A stretch of DNA of 64,000 nucleotides, from contig CAUYUJ010016475.1 of NCBI GenBank assembly GCA_963575745.1, forward strand, positions 150,589 through 214,588. Direction: 5' to 3'. The notes beneath the pieces were generated by a model. The model saw nothing but the letters and a program-made list of their open reading frames with translations, was not told the DNA's origin and did not search any database. Both the position numbers and the translations under genes were made by a program. Numbering within the stretch: the first letter of the stretch is position 1; each line of letters starts with the position of its first letter. Of the stretch, positions 1 through 10,389 are shown piece by piece. Origin of the DNA: Prorocentrum cordatum (Eukaryota > Sar > Dinophyceae > Prorocentrales > Prorocentraceae).

Positions 1-107
1 TCCGTGGGCGAAAGCCGGCGGAAGGTCGCAAAAGTACATGCAGTCGGGCGCGATAGACGGGGGAGGGCGATGAATGGGGGGGCAGCGAGGGCTGCAGAAA
101 GGGGTCC

Positions 108-332
108 CTACAGGTGCCCTTTAGGAACCAGAAGAGCCTTTTCAGGGCCCCCAAAGTGTACATGTCCCTCCCCCCCCCATTTATCGCCCCCCCCCTCATT
201 TTTTCGCGCCCAATACAGATGAGACAGCACATCTTTCAAATATGTCCTGCGTCGGTGTAATTTGTTTGCAGTGCGCAAGCGCTCCCGAGCCCATTCATAG
301 CTAGTGTGTGCAAGCCATTCCTTAGGATACAA
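108..332 (-). CDS. coding-like fragment, unknown function
   Basis: The first half of this minus-strand frame has ordinary mixed composition rich in W, Y, R, K and L (for example KEWLAHTSYEWARERLRTAN), unlike the low-complexity frames around it. The second half runs into G-rich sequence and is probably not coding. It may be one exon or a decayed fragment. I do not recognise a family. Its upstream end touches the left inverted repeat of the element starting at 330. No start codon context or splice site decides its limits. Confidence 0.2.
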   Translation of the reverse strand: MYPKEWLAHTSYEWARERLRTANKLHRRRTYLKDVLSHLYWARKNEGGGDKWGGEGHVHFGGPEKALLVPKGHL

Positions 333-741
333 CTCCTGGGAGGTTAAAATTCAGCATCGGCGGTGTAGCCGTGGTCGAACACCCGCCTCATCTGGCAGTT
401 AGTCAAGATTCAACCGCCTTGTTCTAGACTATGGTCGGACCGAGGTATAAGATCGAGGTTCGGGGCGGGTGCCCTAATATTCTTCGTGTTTGTGGGGTGT
501 TCTTGTGCATTCTGGGGGGGGACCTTCTAATGTTCGTCAGTTTGGCCAGCAGAGGGTCTCATGTTCTTGAAGAATGGTTTTATGTCCTAGGTCCGACTGT
601 AGTCCGGCTCAATCGGGTTGAATTTTGGGCTCAATTTTGGTTTTAACTTTGGGCATAATCCTGGCGTGACTCAATCGCCCCGTAATCGGGCTTGACATCT
701 TCCAGTCTTTGGTGGTTCTTGCGAAGACCTCCCAGAAGTTG
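330..741. mobile_element. TIR element family J, copy 1
   Basis: The left end CAACTCCTGGGAGGT (330-344) is matched in inverted orientation at 727-741 with 14 of 15 bases. A second element at 40534-40738 has the same ends, also 14 of 15. The interior of both copies is rich in diverged TTAATCCGG / TCAATCGGG motifs. The size and lack of coding suggest a non-autonomous DNA transposon (MITE) or introner. Confidence 0.55.
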
Positions 742-805
742 CTTCTGACCGCGCGCACATGAGTGGTGGCCCACGGTGAGTCCGCGGGGCCAGCGGGGGC
801 GCGCA

Positions 806-928
806 CCATCTGAGCGACGCAGAAGATCGGGATCTGTCGCGCTGGTTTCTGCTGCGCGTAAGCTGCCGCGTAAGGTCGCGCGCAGGCGCCCTCGTTTCCA
901 TTGTGGCGTGCCGCGCTGGCGGCCCGCG
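806..928 (+). repeat. dispersed repeat linked to family J, copy 1
   Basis: This block, starting CATCTGAGCGACGCAGAA and ending CTGGCGGCCCGCG, matches 41103-41220 with scattered substitutions. Both copies lie downstream of a family J element, so the two pieces probably moved or duplicated together. Confidence 0.5.
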
Positions 929-1439
929 TAGTCAGGCCACCGCGTGAGGTCGACGTGCCATCTTGCGTAAGTCGGCGGCGAGCCCAGGAGGGGAGTCGGA
1001 GGGGCGGGCCTGCACTCGGAAAGGTCTCGAGCCTTCTGAAAAGTTCTCTACGCTTCCACCGAAGACGGAGACGGCTCTTCGGAGGGCTTCCGAGAAGCCC
1101 CGCCGCCGTCTGAGAAGGCCTGCCCCCTCTCATCCCCCCTTCCCCCCTTCCCCCCTTCCCCGCCTCCCCCCTCCCCCCTCCCCACTCCACAATTACTCAA
1201 TACGAATACTACTCTCCCTCTTCCCCTGATGACGGTTTGAAAGTGCTCGAAAAATATGAGCCCCCCCCGCGTACTGTTTTTTTTTGCACACAGGTTTCCC
1301 CGGAGTTGGGTTTTCGCTTGCATTTGTTTCCAAAATGCTGCTCTCGCTGAGGCGCCGGCCTCATTTTCGGGCCCCGCTCGTTCCGAATCGTGCTCCCGCT
1401 GCAGCGCTGGCATCATTTCGTCGGCGCCCGGGCTGCGCG
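929..1439. other. GC-rich stretch without supported gene
   Basis: It holds a C-rich run of CCCCTTCC type near 1130-1180. The text around 1040-1130 contains CTTCTGA / CTGAGAAGGCC motifs that recur at 47760-47910. No frame shows convincing coding composition. Confidence 0.5.
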
Positions 1440-1830
1440 CCCGAGCCGGCGCCCGGGCCGGCGCTCGGGCCGGGTCCGGAGCCGGTTCCGGCCGCAGCCG
1501 GAAAATCGAGTTCCGAGGCGGCGCCGAAAAAAAACCATTCTAATACACATTTCTTTTGAAAATGCTGAATTTTTGCTTCCGGCGCCCGGGAGGCCTGCAG
1601 GGCCGATTCCGACGCCCGGGCCGGCGCCCGAGCCGGCGCCCGGGCTGGACGCCCGAGTCGGCGCCCGGGCTGGCGCCCGGGCCGGGTCTGGAGCCGGTTC
1701 CGGCCGGCGCCGGAAAATCGAGTTCCGAGGCGGCGCCGAAAAAAGGCCATTCATACATTTTTCTTTTGAAAATGCTGAATTTCTGCTTCTGGCGCCCGGG
1801 AAGCCTCCCGGGCCGATTCCGGCGTGCTTC
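1440..1830 (+). repeat. two-unit tandem repeat, about 213 bp period
   Basis: The block near 1452-1610 is repeated near 1664-1820. Both contain GAGCCGGTTCCGGCC, then AAAATCGAGTTCCGAGGCGG, then TTTTGAAAATGCTGAATTT. The flanks carry extra copies of CTCCCGCTGCAGCGCTGGC at about 1390, 1848 and 1901. The GCCCGGGC cores are self-complementary, so the region can fold strongly. Long frames here in both directions are products of the repeat. Confidence 0.65.
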
Positions 1831-2949
1831 GCTCGCTCCGAATCGCGTTCCCGCTGCAGCGCTGGCCTCATTTCCGCGCTTCCGCTCGTTTCGACTCCTG
1901 CTCCCGCTGCAGCGCTGGCGTCATTTCCCGTGCCATGCCACGGCATGCAATGCAATGCTAGGTTGATACTACGCTTCGCGGTGCTCTTCTACGCCATGCC
2001 ATGCCGTGCTCTACAATGCATCGCGTACCCTTGCGGGATCATTGCACCTTGCTCGACATCCGACTGTGCGAGTAGAAAGGGAATCTGCGTCATGGTAAGG
2101 ACTGGGAGGGAAGGGCAGGATGTCAGATATGACGCGAGCGCACCTGCCCCTCCCCCCTCCCCCCTTTCCCCCCTTCCCCCCCTCCCCTTGGGCGCGCTGC
2201 CGATCTTCGAACGCATCGCCCGTGGCAGTAGTTGAACCTCCCCGCGGGGCGCAGAGCACACGGGGCGTGTTGGAGCTTTTCCGACCCTGCGGGGGGCATC
2301 ACGCAGTAGCGCCGCCCTGGGCTCCAAGAGCGAGGCCCCCTGTGAGCTTCCTGCGGGGCACGAGGGCACGGATCGCCCGAGGGGTGGGCCATTCTGCGCG
2401 AGCGCGGGGGCGGCGGCAGCGTGTCTTTGTTTCTGTTGCGTTGGGGTTTTTTGGAGCGAGTGGGGGCAATCACGCTGGTAGCAGGGGACCGTGTGCGAAC
2501 GCGCTGCTCAGATGCCTTCATACGGCGCTCTGCGCGATGACGCAAAGCTCGCACGTACTGAGGAAGAGGATGGATGGAGAGCGAAAACAGCAAGAGGCAG
2601 GGCGGGAGAGGGAGCAGCCGCGGGAGGGGAGCGGGGGGGGAGCACGGCCCTGCAGGAAGCGAGGCCGGGTGTGGAGGATGGGCATGGCTTCGTTGCGCCT
2701 TTCGCTCAGGCGGAATGCCGGGGGCCTTTCATGATTTCTGGGACCTGCCACGCGCACGCGCCCGCAGGCTGTTGACACGGCCAAGGACACGACGGCCGGC
2801 ACGGCGGCCATTGTCGAGCCCGGGCCGATTGGGTCAAGATCGAGCTGTGTGCTGCTTCGGTTCAGACACGTCGGCCCGGGCTAGGCGTTCGGGCCTGCCC
2901 GCATGGAGGAAGAGCAGGCGGGGGAGGAGGGAGAAGGGCGGGGGTTAGA
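1831..2949. other. intergenic, no supported gene
   Basis: It contains short ATGCC / GGCAT inverted motifs at 1933-2030, a C-rich run at 2150-2190, and a G/A-rich stretch from about 2570. No frame is convincing. Confidence 0.45.
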
Positions 2950-3095
2950 GATTGAGGAGAGAAGAGGCGGAGGAGGGAATGGACGAGGAGGAGGAGGAGG
3001 AGGAGGAGAGAAGGGAAAGGGGAGGGTGAAGGAAGAAACAAGATGAGGAGGAGCAGGAGGAAAAAGGAGGAAGGGAGAAGGGGGAGGAAGAGCGG
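2950..3095. repeat. purine-rich GAG/GGA run
   Basis: Nearly uninterrupted purine strand of GGAGGA and GAAG units. Frames over it give poly-E/R or poly-L/S products and are discounted. Confidence 0.7.
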
Positions 3096-3979
3096 AGAAG
3101 CCAACCGAATTCTGAGCAGGCCGAAGTGCTCTGAGGGAAGTGCTCTGGTTTGTGCTCGCGCCAGAGTTCGGCGTTCACCTCTATGCCAATGCCGATCCGC
3201 CCCATTTCTCCCCAAGACGCCTCTTCGCAGCCCGAAAGGTGCTCAGCGGCACCGCAATGGGTACTCACCGACGGGTACTTCGGAAACCCGCCGAAAGTTG
3301 AACCCTCAGGGCCTCTTTCCGGCATTGTAGCACTGCCCGCATCGGGAAGTGTTGGATTCGCTGGGTCGCTGGCCAAAGTGCCCGTTGGTGGAGTACACGT
3401 CAGGGGAGCGTTGAGGTGCGCAGTGTTTGCGCCCTCAGATCGATGTTCGCCCCGGCTTCGCCCCGAGCGGCTTCGATGTGCTGTTCTGTTCGGCACCGGG
3501 CGGCGCTCGGTGATGGGCGGGTGCGGTCGGGAGGCAGGCCCTGCCGCGAGAAAAACAGGCCAAACCTCCCCCGCGGGCCCCTCCGAGGAGAGTCCTTCGC
3601 CGTGAAGCAGACCGGTCTTGAGGAACGAGGAGGATCGAGGAGGATCGAGGATCGAGGAGGATTGAGGAGGTTCGATGGTCGAGGAGTGCCCAGGTGAAGG
3701 GTGCGTGAGGACCCAGGCCTCCGTGCGGAGGTGTCTCGCCGTGCCCGGGCTCCCAGGGCCCGTCCTCCTCCTTCCCACAGGCTCCAGGACCGTCCCCAAG
3801 GGAATCTTTCGCAATGAGGCAGGCGCGTCCTGAGGCCTCCCCCATTCAGGCCCCCTATGAACATCAGAAGCCACACCAGCATGAAGAGTTTCGGAGGGTG
3901 GGGGCGTTGGTCGAGGAGAGTGCCCTGCCAGTACAGGCTTCCGGATGTTCAAGTGTTCCTTGCGGCCGGACGTTTTTGA
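3096..3979. other. intergenic, no supported gene
   Basis: It includes a short GAGGATCGAGGA tandem stretch at 3622-3670; a similar motif in the opposite orientation lies near 40405-40450. Frames on both strands are P/R/S rich with no recognisable domain. Confidence 0.4.
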
Positions 3980-4164
3980 TTATAGCGTGTCTCTCTGCCG
4001 GTTCTGGCCCACAACGCTTCTGCGCGACAGGATATCCACGTCGCGGTCCCCAGGAGTCAGCGTCCTGAGTTGTTCTGAGCCTCCCGCCCCGCGGGGCGGA
4101 GCGACACGCTATCCACTCGCAAGGCGTAGCGTGTCGCCGGGGCCGCCGCCGCGACACTGTATCC
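3980..4164 (+). mobile_element. family A element, copy 1
   Basis: One of four similar 170-190 bp units (also 21115, 25941 and 47323), all in the same orientation. It is built from the motif GCGACACGCTAT in both orientations. The ends are TATAGCGTGTC and GCGACACTGTATCC in inverted relation. Internally GCGACACGCTA and TAGCGTGTCGC (about 4107-4137) form an 11-bp perfect stem. Confidence 0.65.
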
Positions 4165-5089
4165 AAAAGGTCTTGATTGTATCCGGTGCCCTCACCGCAC
4201 CTGGGCGGGGCCCGGGGCCTGCTTCCCCGAGGGCCCACTTCCCTCCTGCCACGCCCCGGGCAGCCCGCGGGGGCGCGAAGACAGCCGCTCCTCGCGCCTC
4301 GTGGGCCTGGCCACGGGGTCCGCCCCTCTCCAAAAGGGCTTGCGCGAGAGCGAGAGGTCAAGAGGGGAAGGTGCGCCTGGCGCTGGGGCCAACTCAGCGG
4401 CCTTGGCACACCTGGCGGCCCCGGGGTGCCGGGCTGGGCGCTGCTGGTCTGGGCGTTCCGGGCTGCGCATTGCGCCCACATTCTCGGGTGAAAAAAGAAT
4501 CGCCTCGCGCAGCGCGGAACGCCAAACCAGATACGGTAATTATGCTCGCGTCGTGCCGACGCGGTGGCGCCCCCAGCAGCGCGGGCGTTCGGGGCTACAC
4601 GCAGGCAGTGGCGACAGGAAATAGCCGCGGCAACGCAGCGCTGAACGATCCGCGCGGCGTCAAGAACAGAGGCCGGCGCGGCCGTTCGGCGCGACCCTGC
4701 CATAATTTGGGAGTCCCGGGCGACAGGTTGTCCGTTGTTTGGCACCGACGGGCCGAAGAGCATCGATGCTAGCTCGAATTGCTGCCCCTGACCCCCTCGG
4801 TCTGGGAGTGGTGTCGGGGCTCCAGTACGGACTTGCCGTTTGCATCCCGATGGCGGGTCCGCAGCCGTTCCAGCCCCTGCTCCTCTTTCTCCTCACATGT
4901 CCCCCCAACCTCCCTCCCTCCATCTCTTTTCTCTCTTCCTCCCTCGTGTTCCTGGCGGCTTCCCCGTGGCAGAACTTGCATCCCAGGGCGAGCCTGCAAC
5001 ACGTCGATATTTTCCGCACGCCCCCAACCGTTCTTTCTTTCGCCCCGCGCAGGAGAATTCCCAGGAACCGCCGACCATTTTCTCTGCCC
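4165..5089. other. intergenic, no supported gene
   Basis: GC-rich sequence. Long frames on both strands are R/A/P/G rich and overlap each other, and none has a recognisable domain. The last part leads into the pyrimidine run upstream of the retrotransposon. Confidence 0.4.
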
Positions 5090-5095
5090 TTCTCT

Positions 5096-5164
5096 TTCCT
5101 CCTCCTCCTCCTCCTCCTCCTCCTCCTCCTCCTCCTCCTCCTCCTCCTCCTCCTCCTCCTCCTC
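5096..5164. repeat. (TCC)n microsatellite
   Basis: More than 20 consecutive CTC triplets just upstream of the ORF1-like frame of the retrotransposon. It may lie in the element's 5' leader or be a later expansion. Confidence 0.9.
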
Positions 5165-5303
5165 TCCCCACCGTTGCCAGTTTGGCTCTCGTTCTCTTGA
5201 GCGGGCAGCCCAACAGCCTGGGCCATCCGAATTGTCGTGATCCGGCGGACATTTCTCTCCCTTCCTTCCTTCGCCCAATCTCGCCGCTCATTTTTGCTCA
5301 GCC

Positions 5304-6390
5304 ATGTCGCAGGAAGTGGCTGCCGTTCCCAGGCAAGTGCAGTCATCCCTCGAGGCCTCCCTGGTGGTCCACATGAACGCGCTGATTGAGAAGGTTTCAG
5401 CCAGCATTTCGGATCAGATCGGCGCCCTCAGTGTTTTCATGACCATGAAATTTGCCGAGCAGAAGAAAAACATGTCTGCGCAGAGCCAGCACATAGCCGC
5501 CATCCACCAGCAAATCAAGTCCCACCAGGACGCCATCGCTGCGCTTCAGGCTGGAACTACGGCGGCACCTCTGATGGACTCCAGCTCAGATCAGCCCGGC
5601 ACTTGGGCAGGCAGGCTGACCGCTCCTCCTCAGAAGACTCGGAGGATCGACGCCGTCAACGTATCCGCAGTAATAAGTAATTCGAATCCGATATCGCACC
5701 TGCACAACAACGCGAGGCGGTAAATTGGGACCTTCCCCGGCCCCCGACCGCTGCTTGCCACCACGCGTACTGCCCATTTCTTGAGCTGGAAAGATCAAGT
5801 GCTGAGTCCAGTCGCGATAAACAATGTGACGCCGCAGTACCATAGGATCAGTCATAGTTACCGCCTCACCTTCTCCAGCGAGGCGCTGGCCAAGGAGTTC
5901 ACCGACACCCCCAAGAGGGCCATCATCCAGTGGTTGGATCCGCGGGATGGCTCGCTCACCAACATCAATGCCAGGACCGACCTCCCGAAGGATGTCCGCG
6001 CCAAGCATACGGCATTCAGCAAAGTCTAGGACCCAATCCTCGCGCTCTTTCAGAGCAGCCAGAAGTAATCCGTCGAGTCCAAGCCCATCACCAATGGCTA
6101 CAAGGGCACGGCCCACGGGTCCAATGTCGACGACGCGTGGCTTCTCGTGACCTGCAATGAAGTCAACCACGCCGCGGGACCATTCCTTTGGGATCGATGC
6201 GGCCAGATGGAGAGCATCATGGTGGATGTCGAGATGCGCGCGCCTTACATCTAAGAAACACCACTGTCACGTTCACCGAACGCAGATGACGATGAGGACA
6301 TTCGTTGGCTTGGTGACGACGTTGCTGCCGCTGGCGCCAGGGGGCCCGGTGCTAGCATCCTGCCTTCCGCAGGGGCCACAGTGGCATCGG
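5304..6390 (+). pseudogene. LINE ORF1-like nucleic-acid-binding protein, frameshifted
   Basis: The frame 5304-5723 starts MSQEVAAVPRQVQSSLEAS and runs about 80 residues of heptad-like sequence (coiled coil), ending in a TAA. Coding-like sequence resumes in another frame at 5781-6029, with SYRLTFSSEALAKEF and LPKDVRAKHTAF. It then shifts again to GYKGTAHGSNVDDAWLLVTC (about 6099-6158) and an acidic stretch near 6285. A coiled coil followed by a compact RNA-binding-like domain fits the ORF1 of some LINEs. The family assignment rests on position upstream of the endonuclease and on general resemblance. At least two frameshifts and several stops make it non-functional. Confidence 0.5.
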
Positions 6391-7320
6391 TCTCACAATA
6401 ATCTTCTTTGAAGAGTGCCCCTTCAGCGACGGCGACCTTCTCTTCGCAAAGTTCATGCGCTACCGGGGGCGCGGTAGGAGGCGCGGCATTGGTTGGCCCA
6501 AGAGCGCCCAGTCCACTTTTTTATTTCAGAAGCGCTTCGAGCGTGCATTTGGAATGCTCGGACTTTGTTTCACTCTCAGTCTTCCTCCCCTCATCTCCCT
6601 CGCCAGAAGTTTATGTCGCCGGCCAGGCTTGCGCGCGACATGGATGTAGCATGTGAACAGGAGACTCACGGCCAGAGCGGGGATCTGGAGATTCTTGTTC
6701 GGGACTACCTGGACTTCCAGGTGTTCGGTTTCTGCGTCGAGGCCGCTGGCGCTGGCGGGGTCGCGTTCCTGGTTCGGAAAAGTTTGGTGAGCCACTTCGT
6801 TGCTGTTCTTCCGTCTGAGCTTGTTCCAAGGCGAACCCTCGCCCTCTCCTTCCTTGGGCCCTGAGCTGTATAAGCCGTCGCGTTCATTGCTGCCGCGGCG
6901 CGAGGCGGTGAACATCATCATGGGCGCCATTGGTTTCATGGGCACTGTGAATGTCGTTGTTATCTCCGGCCTCCACATCCAAACTCTCGCCATCGCGATT
7001 AGCTACATCATTCGATTATTTTCCCGGCGCGCAGAAGTTGAACAGATTGCTCACGCGCGTCGCGCCATGATCAACGATAGAGACACGCGCGCAATTCACG
7101 ATCGCAGATGCACCAATATCGACATCCCTGCCGCGCTCGACTACAGGCCAAATTTGAAAGTGTTCTGGGAGGTCTCTCCGCGGCATGAACATTTCGACCG
7201 CGCGCTTCTTCTTTTTCCTGTCACTGACGGTCCCCGGGGCGCCAGGAGAAACCAGGCGGGGCATTCCTTCTTGGGTGTCGAGGTACTCCTAATCCGGCAG
7301 TTTCGTTGAAGACGCGATCT
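6391..7320 (+). pseudogene. LINE ORF2 endonuclease segment, decayed
   Basis: In the frame 6493-6864 the segment CIWNARTLF is followed about 40 residues later by QETHG. These match the N-terminal asparagine motif and the catalytic glutamate motif of apurinic-type endonucleases in non-LTR retrotransposons. A GVAFLVRKSL segment follows where the GG.A.L.. strand is expected. The frame stops at 6862-6864 and the rest (histidine and aspartate motifs) is scrambled by shifts and cannot be placed. A functional copy would nick target DNA to prime reverse transcription. The leading frame at 6400-6490 (EECPFSDGDLLFAKFM) looks like the end of ORF1 or a linker. Confidence 0.65.
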
Positions 7321-7835
7321 CAGCCGCGGGTCTTTCTCCTGGACCTCGCGAGCAAGTTGCCGAGATCAGAGAAATCTTCCGCCTCGCCGCCGGGCGCGTC
7401 CGCCGACTCGTCGAGATTGCCAGCGCCGTCGCCGCGCTGGCAGCGCGAGGCGTGCTCGGAGAGCGCGCTGGGGTTGCCGCGAGTTGTCCCGGTTTTTTAC
7501 ACCGAGACCGCGGGCTGGCTGGACCGCAGAGAGCCCCGCGAACAACTCGCCGAATTAGGGGGGGATAGGGCGGGGCGGGGGCGGGGGGGGATCATCGGGT
7601 CTGAGCCCTGCCCCGTGGCAGCCAAATTACGTGATATACTTCGGGGTCGCCGTCTTGCTGCTGCTGCCGTCGGAGTTCGGCTCATCGCGGGCGCGATGCC
7701 AAACGGCTTCGTCCACTCGGATGCGAATGAGGCCGCCGCCATGGGAAGGCATTCGATGACGAAGAGGAGGGGGCCCCCCCCGCGCGTCGCCCCCTCCGCG
7801 ACTCCCCTGAACGTGAGCAGGGACGGGGGGTAGTG
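7321..7835 (+). pseudogene. probable ORF2 linker remnant between endonuclease and RT
   Basis: In one plus frame the stretch near 7310-7510 reads as a helical, R/A/E-rich sequence (for example REQVAEIREIFRLAAGRVRR) of the kind found between endonuclease and reverse transcriptase in LINEs. Frameshifts and GGGG runs follow. The assignment depends on location only. Confidence 0.3.
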
Positions 7836-7969
7836 TGTCAACTCGACACATCGGGGCTTGTTTCGCTGATCTCTGCAGAATTTGTCCCCATATCCTAAGG
7901 ATTTGGGTTCTTGTTATTACTCTGACGCCTCCCACTGCTCCTCCTTCCTCCCGCTCGCGCCTCCCTCCT

Positions 7970-8175
7970 CCCAATGATAATCACCAGATAAGACAAGACA
8001 ATATAAGATACTACAAGATAAGATAAGATAGCACAAAATATGATAAGGTAAGATAAGATATATGACAAGGTAGGATAATCGATAAGATAAGACAGCCTAT
8101 GGAGTAATAAGATAAGACAAGATATGATGCGATAAAATGAGTTGATATAAGATAAGCTAAGACAAGATAAGAGAT
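7970..8175 (+). repeat. GATAAGATAA-type AT-rich tandem array
   Basis: Degenerate 5-10 bp units (GATAA, AGATA, GACAA) fill about 200 bp. It is one of the few AT-rich tracts in the window and directly precedes the 152-bp satellite. Confidence 0.85.
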
Positions 8176-8196
8176 GTCACTCACATTCTCTCATGA

Positions 8197-9300
8197 TCAC
8201 AAAACGCTGCCAGGGGCATCATTTGGGGGCCCCAAGGGGGGGCCACCCTGGCTGATATCACGAGCCCGTTCGCGCCGATTTTGGTGGGACGTCTCAGCTA
8301 AAATTGCCGTTTGGCCTCCCCAACATGTCTCTCTTGAGAGCCTCATGTCACAAAACGCTGCCAGGGGCATCATTTGGGAGCCCCAAGGGGGAGCCACCCT
8401 GGCTGATCTCACGAGCCCGTTCGCGCCGATTTTGGTGGGACGTCTCAGCTAAAATTGCCGTTTGGCCTCCCCAACATGTCTCTCTTGAGAGCCTCATGGT
8501 CACAAAACGCTGCCAGGGGCATCATTTGGGAGCCCCAAGGGGGAGCCACCCTGGCTGATCTCACGAGCCCGTTCGCGCCGATTTTGGTGGGACGTCTCAG
8601 CTAGAATTGCCGTTTGGCCTCCCCAACATGTATCTCTTGAGAGCCTCATGGTCGCAAAACGCTGCCAGGGGCATCATTTGGGAGCCCCAAGGGGGAGCCA
8701 CCCTGGCTGATCTCACGAGCCCGTTCGCGCCGATTTTGGTGGGACGTCTCAGCTAGAATTGCCGTTTGGCCTCCCCAACATGTATCTCTTGAGAGCCTCA
8801 TGGTCACAAAACGCTGCCAGGGGCATCATTTGGGAGCCCCAAGGGGGAGCCACCCTGGCTGATCTCACGAGCCCGTTCGCGCCGATTTTGGTGGGACGTC
8901 TCAGCTAAAATTGCCGTTTGGCCTCCCCAACATGTCTCTCTTGAGAGCCCCATGGTCGCAAAACGCTGCCAGGGGCATCATTTGGGAGCCCCAAGGGGGA
9001 GCCACCCTGGCTGATCTCACGAGCCCGTTCGCGCCGATTTTGGTGGGACGCCTCAGCTAGAATTGCCGTTTGGCCTCCCCAACATGTATCTCTTGAGAGC
9101 CTCATGGTCACAAAACGCTGCCAGGGGCATCATTTGGGAGCCCCAAGGGGGAGCCACCCTGGCTGATCTCACGAGCCCGTTCGCGCCGATTTTGGTGGGA
9201 CGTCTCAGCTAGAATTGCCGTTTGGCGCCCCCAACATGTATCTCTTGAGAGCCTCATGGTCACAAAACGCTGCCAGGGGCATCATTTGGGAGCCCCAGGG
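8197..9300 (+). repeat. 152-bp satellite, about 7.3 units
   Basis: Units begin at 8197, 8348, 8500, 8652, 8804, 8956, 9108 and 9260, a spacing of 151-152 bp. Each starts CACAAAACGCTGCCAGG and includes CGCCGATTTTGGTGGGACG. Units differ by only a few substitutions (for example CTAAAATT versus CTAGAATT), so the array is young or strongly homogenised. Short overlapping frames inside are not genes. Confidence 0.95.
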
Positions 9301-9550
9301 GGGGTCCACCAGGGGCTTCATAGTCACCAAACGCTGCCAGGGGCAGCATTTTGGCTTCCCAAAGAGGAGTCGACCCGGGCCTCCTAGTCGCCAGACACTG
9401 CCAGGGGCACCATTGGGATTCAGACTCGCACCCAGACTCACTCATACACAAGCTCACTCACACTCAGATTCATTTCTTCAGAGTCAGGCACACACAGACG
9501 TACCCATACTCAGACTCACCCACACTCAGGCTCACCTAACCCAGACTCCG
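9301..9550 (+). repeat. degenerate satellite fragments and CTCACTCACAC-type repeat
   Basis: Two shortened, diverged pieces of the 152-bp unit (AAACGCTGCCAGGGGC near 9328, then a weaker copy near 9393) lead into CACTCAGACTCAC-type short repeats. Confidence 0.7.
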
Positions 9551-9574
9551 TCAGAAGCCAGTAGCGAAGAGAGC

Positions 9575-9576
9575 AG

Positions 9577-9668
<92 letters not shown>

Positions 9669-9874
9669 CGGGAGAGAGCGAGAGAGAGAGAGAGAGAGAG
9701 AGCGCGCGAGCGCGAGNNNNNNNNNNNNNNNNNNNNNNNNNNNNNNNNNNNNNNNNNNNNNNNNNNNNNNNNNNNNNNNNNNNNNNNNNNNNNNNNNNNN
9801 NNNNNNNNNNNNNNNNAGAGAGAGAGAGAGTGAGAGAGAGAGGAGAGAGCAGAGAGAGAATAGAGAGAAGAGGG

Positions 9875-9919
<45 letters not shown>

Positions 9920-10112
9920 GCAGAGATAGAGGCAGAGAGAGAGAGGCACAGAGAGAGAGGCAGAGAGAGAGAGAGAGGCAGAGAGAGAGAGGCAGAGAGA
10001 GAGGCAGAGAGAGAGAGAGAGAGGCAGGGAAGAGAGGCAGAGACAGAGATAAGGGCAGAGAGAGAGAGAGAGAGAGACAGAGAGAGCAGAGAGAGAGAGA
10101 GAGAGAGAGAGG
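9575..10112. repeat. (GA)n microsatellite with assembly gap
   Basis: GAGA and GGCAGAGA units fill the stretch, with N bases at 9717-9816. The true length is therefore unknown. The 396-residue frame running through it is an artefact. Confidence 0.95.
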
Positions 10113-10389
10113 CAGCTCAGTCACACTTAAATCCAGATTCGTCCTCACCGAGTCCCACCACCAAGGGAGCGCCAGCAAGGAGATGCACATGTGGGGATCC
10201 CCACGCAGTGAATATTTTTTTTCGCGGTTTCTCCGCCCCGAGAGGGGGTCCGCATCCGGCCCCGAAGGGGCACCCTACTCTGCGCGACAAGGGGCCGGCC
10301 CCCGCGCCCAACCAGTTGCGCGGGCATCTCTTGGCCGGGGGCTGCGCGCAGCAGGATATCAACGCGCGTCGGGGGGGATCTGGCGGGCG

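Noticed and set aside
612-632. ATTTTGGGCTCAA, similar to the 3' half of the dinoflagellate spliced leader
   Set aside because: The 5' half of the leader does not match and one base is inserted; the surrounding family J element is full of TCAAT/TTTTGG words.
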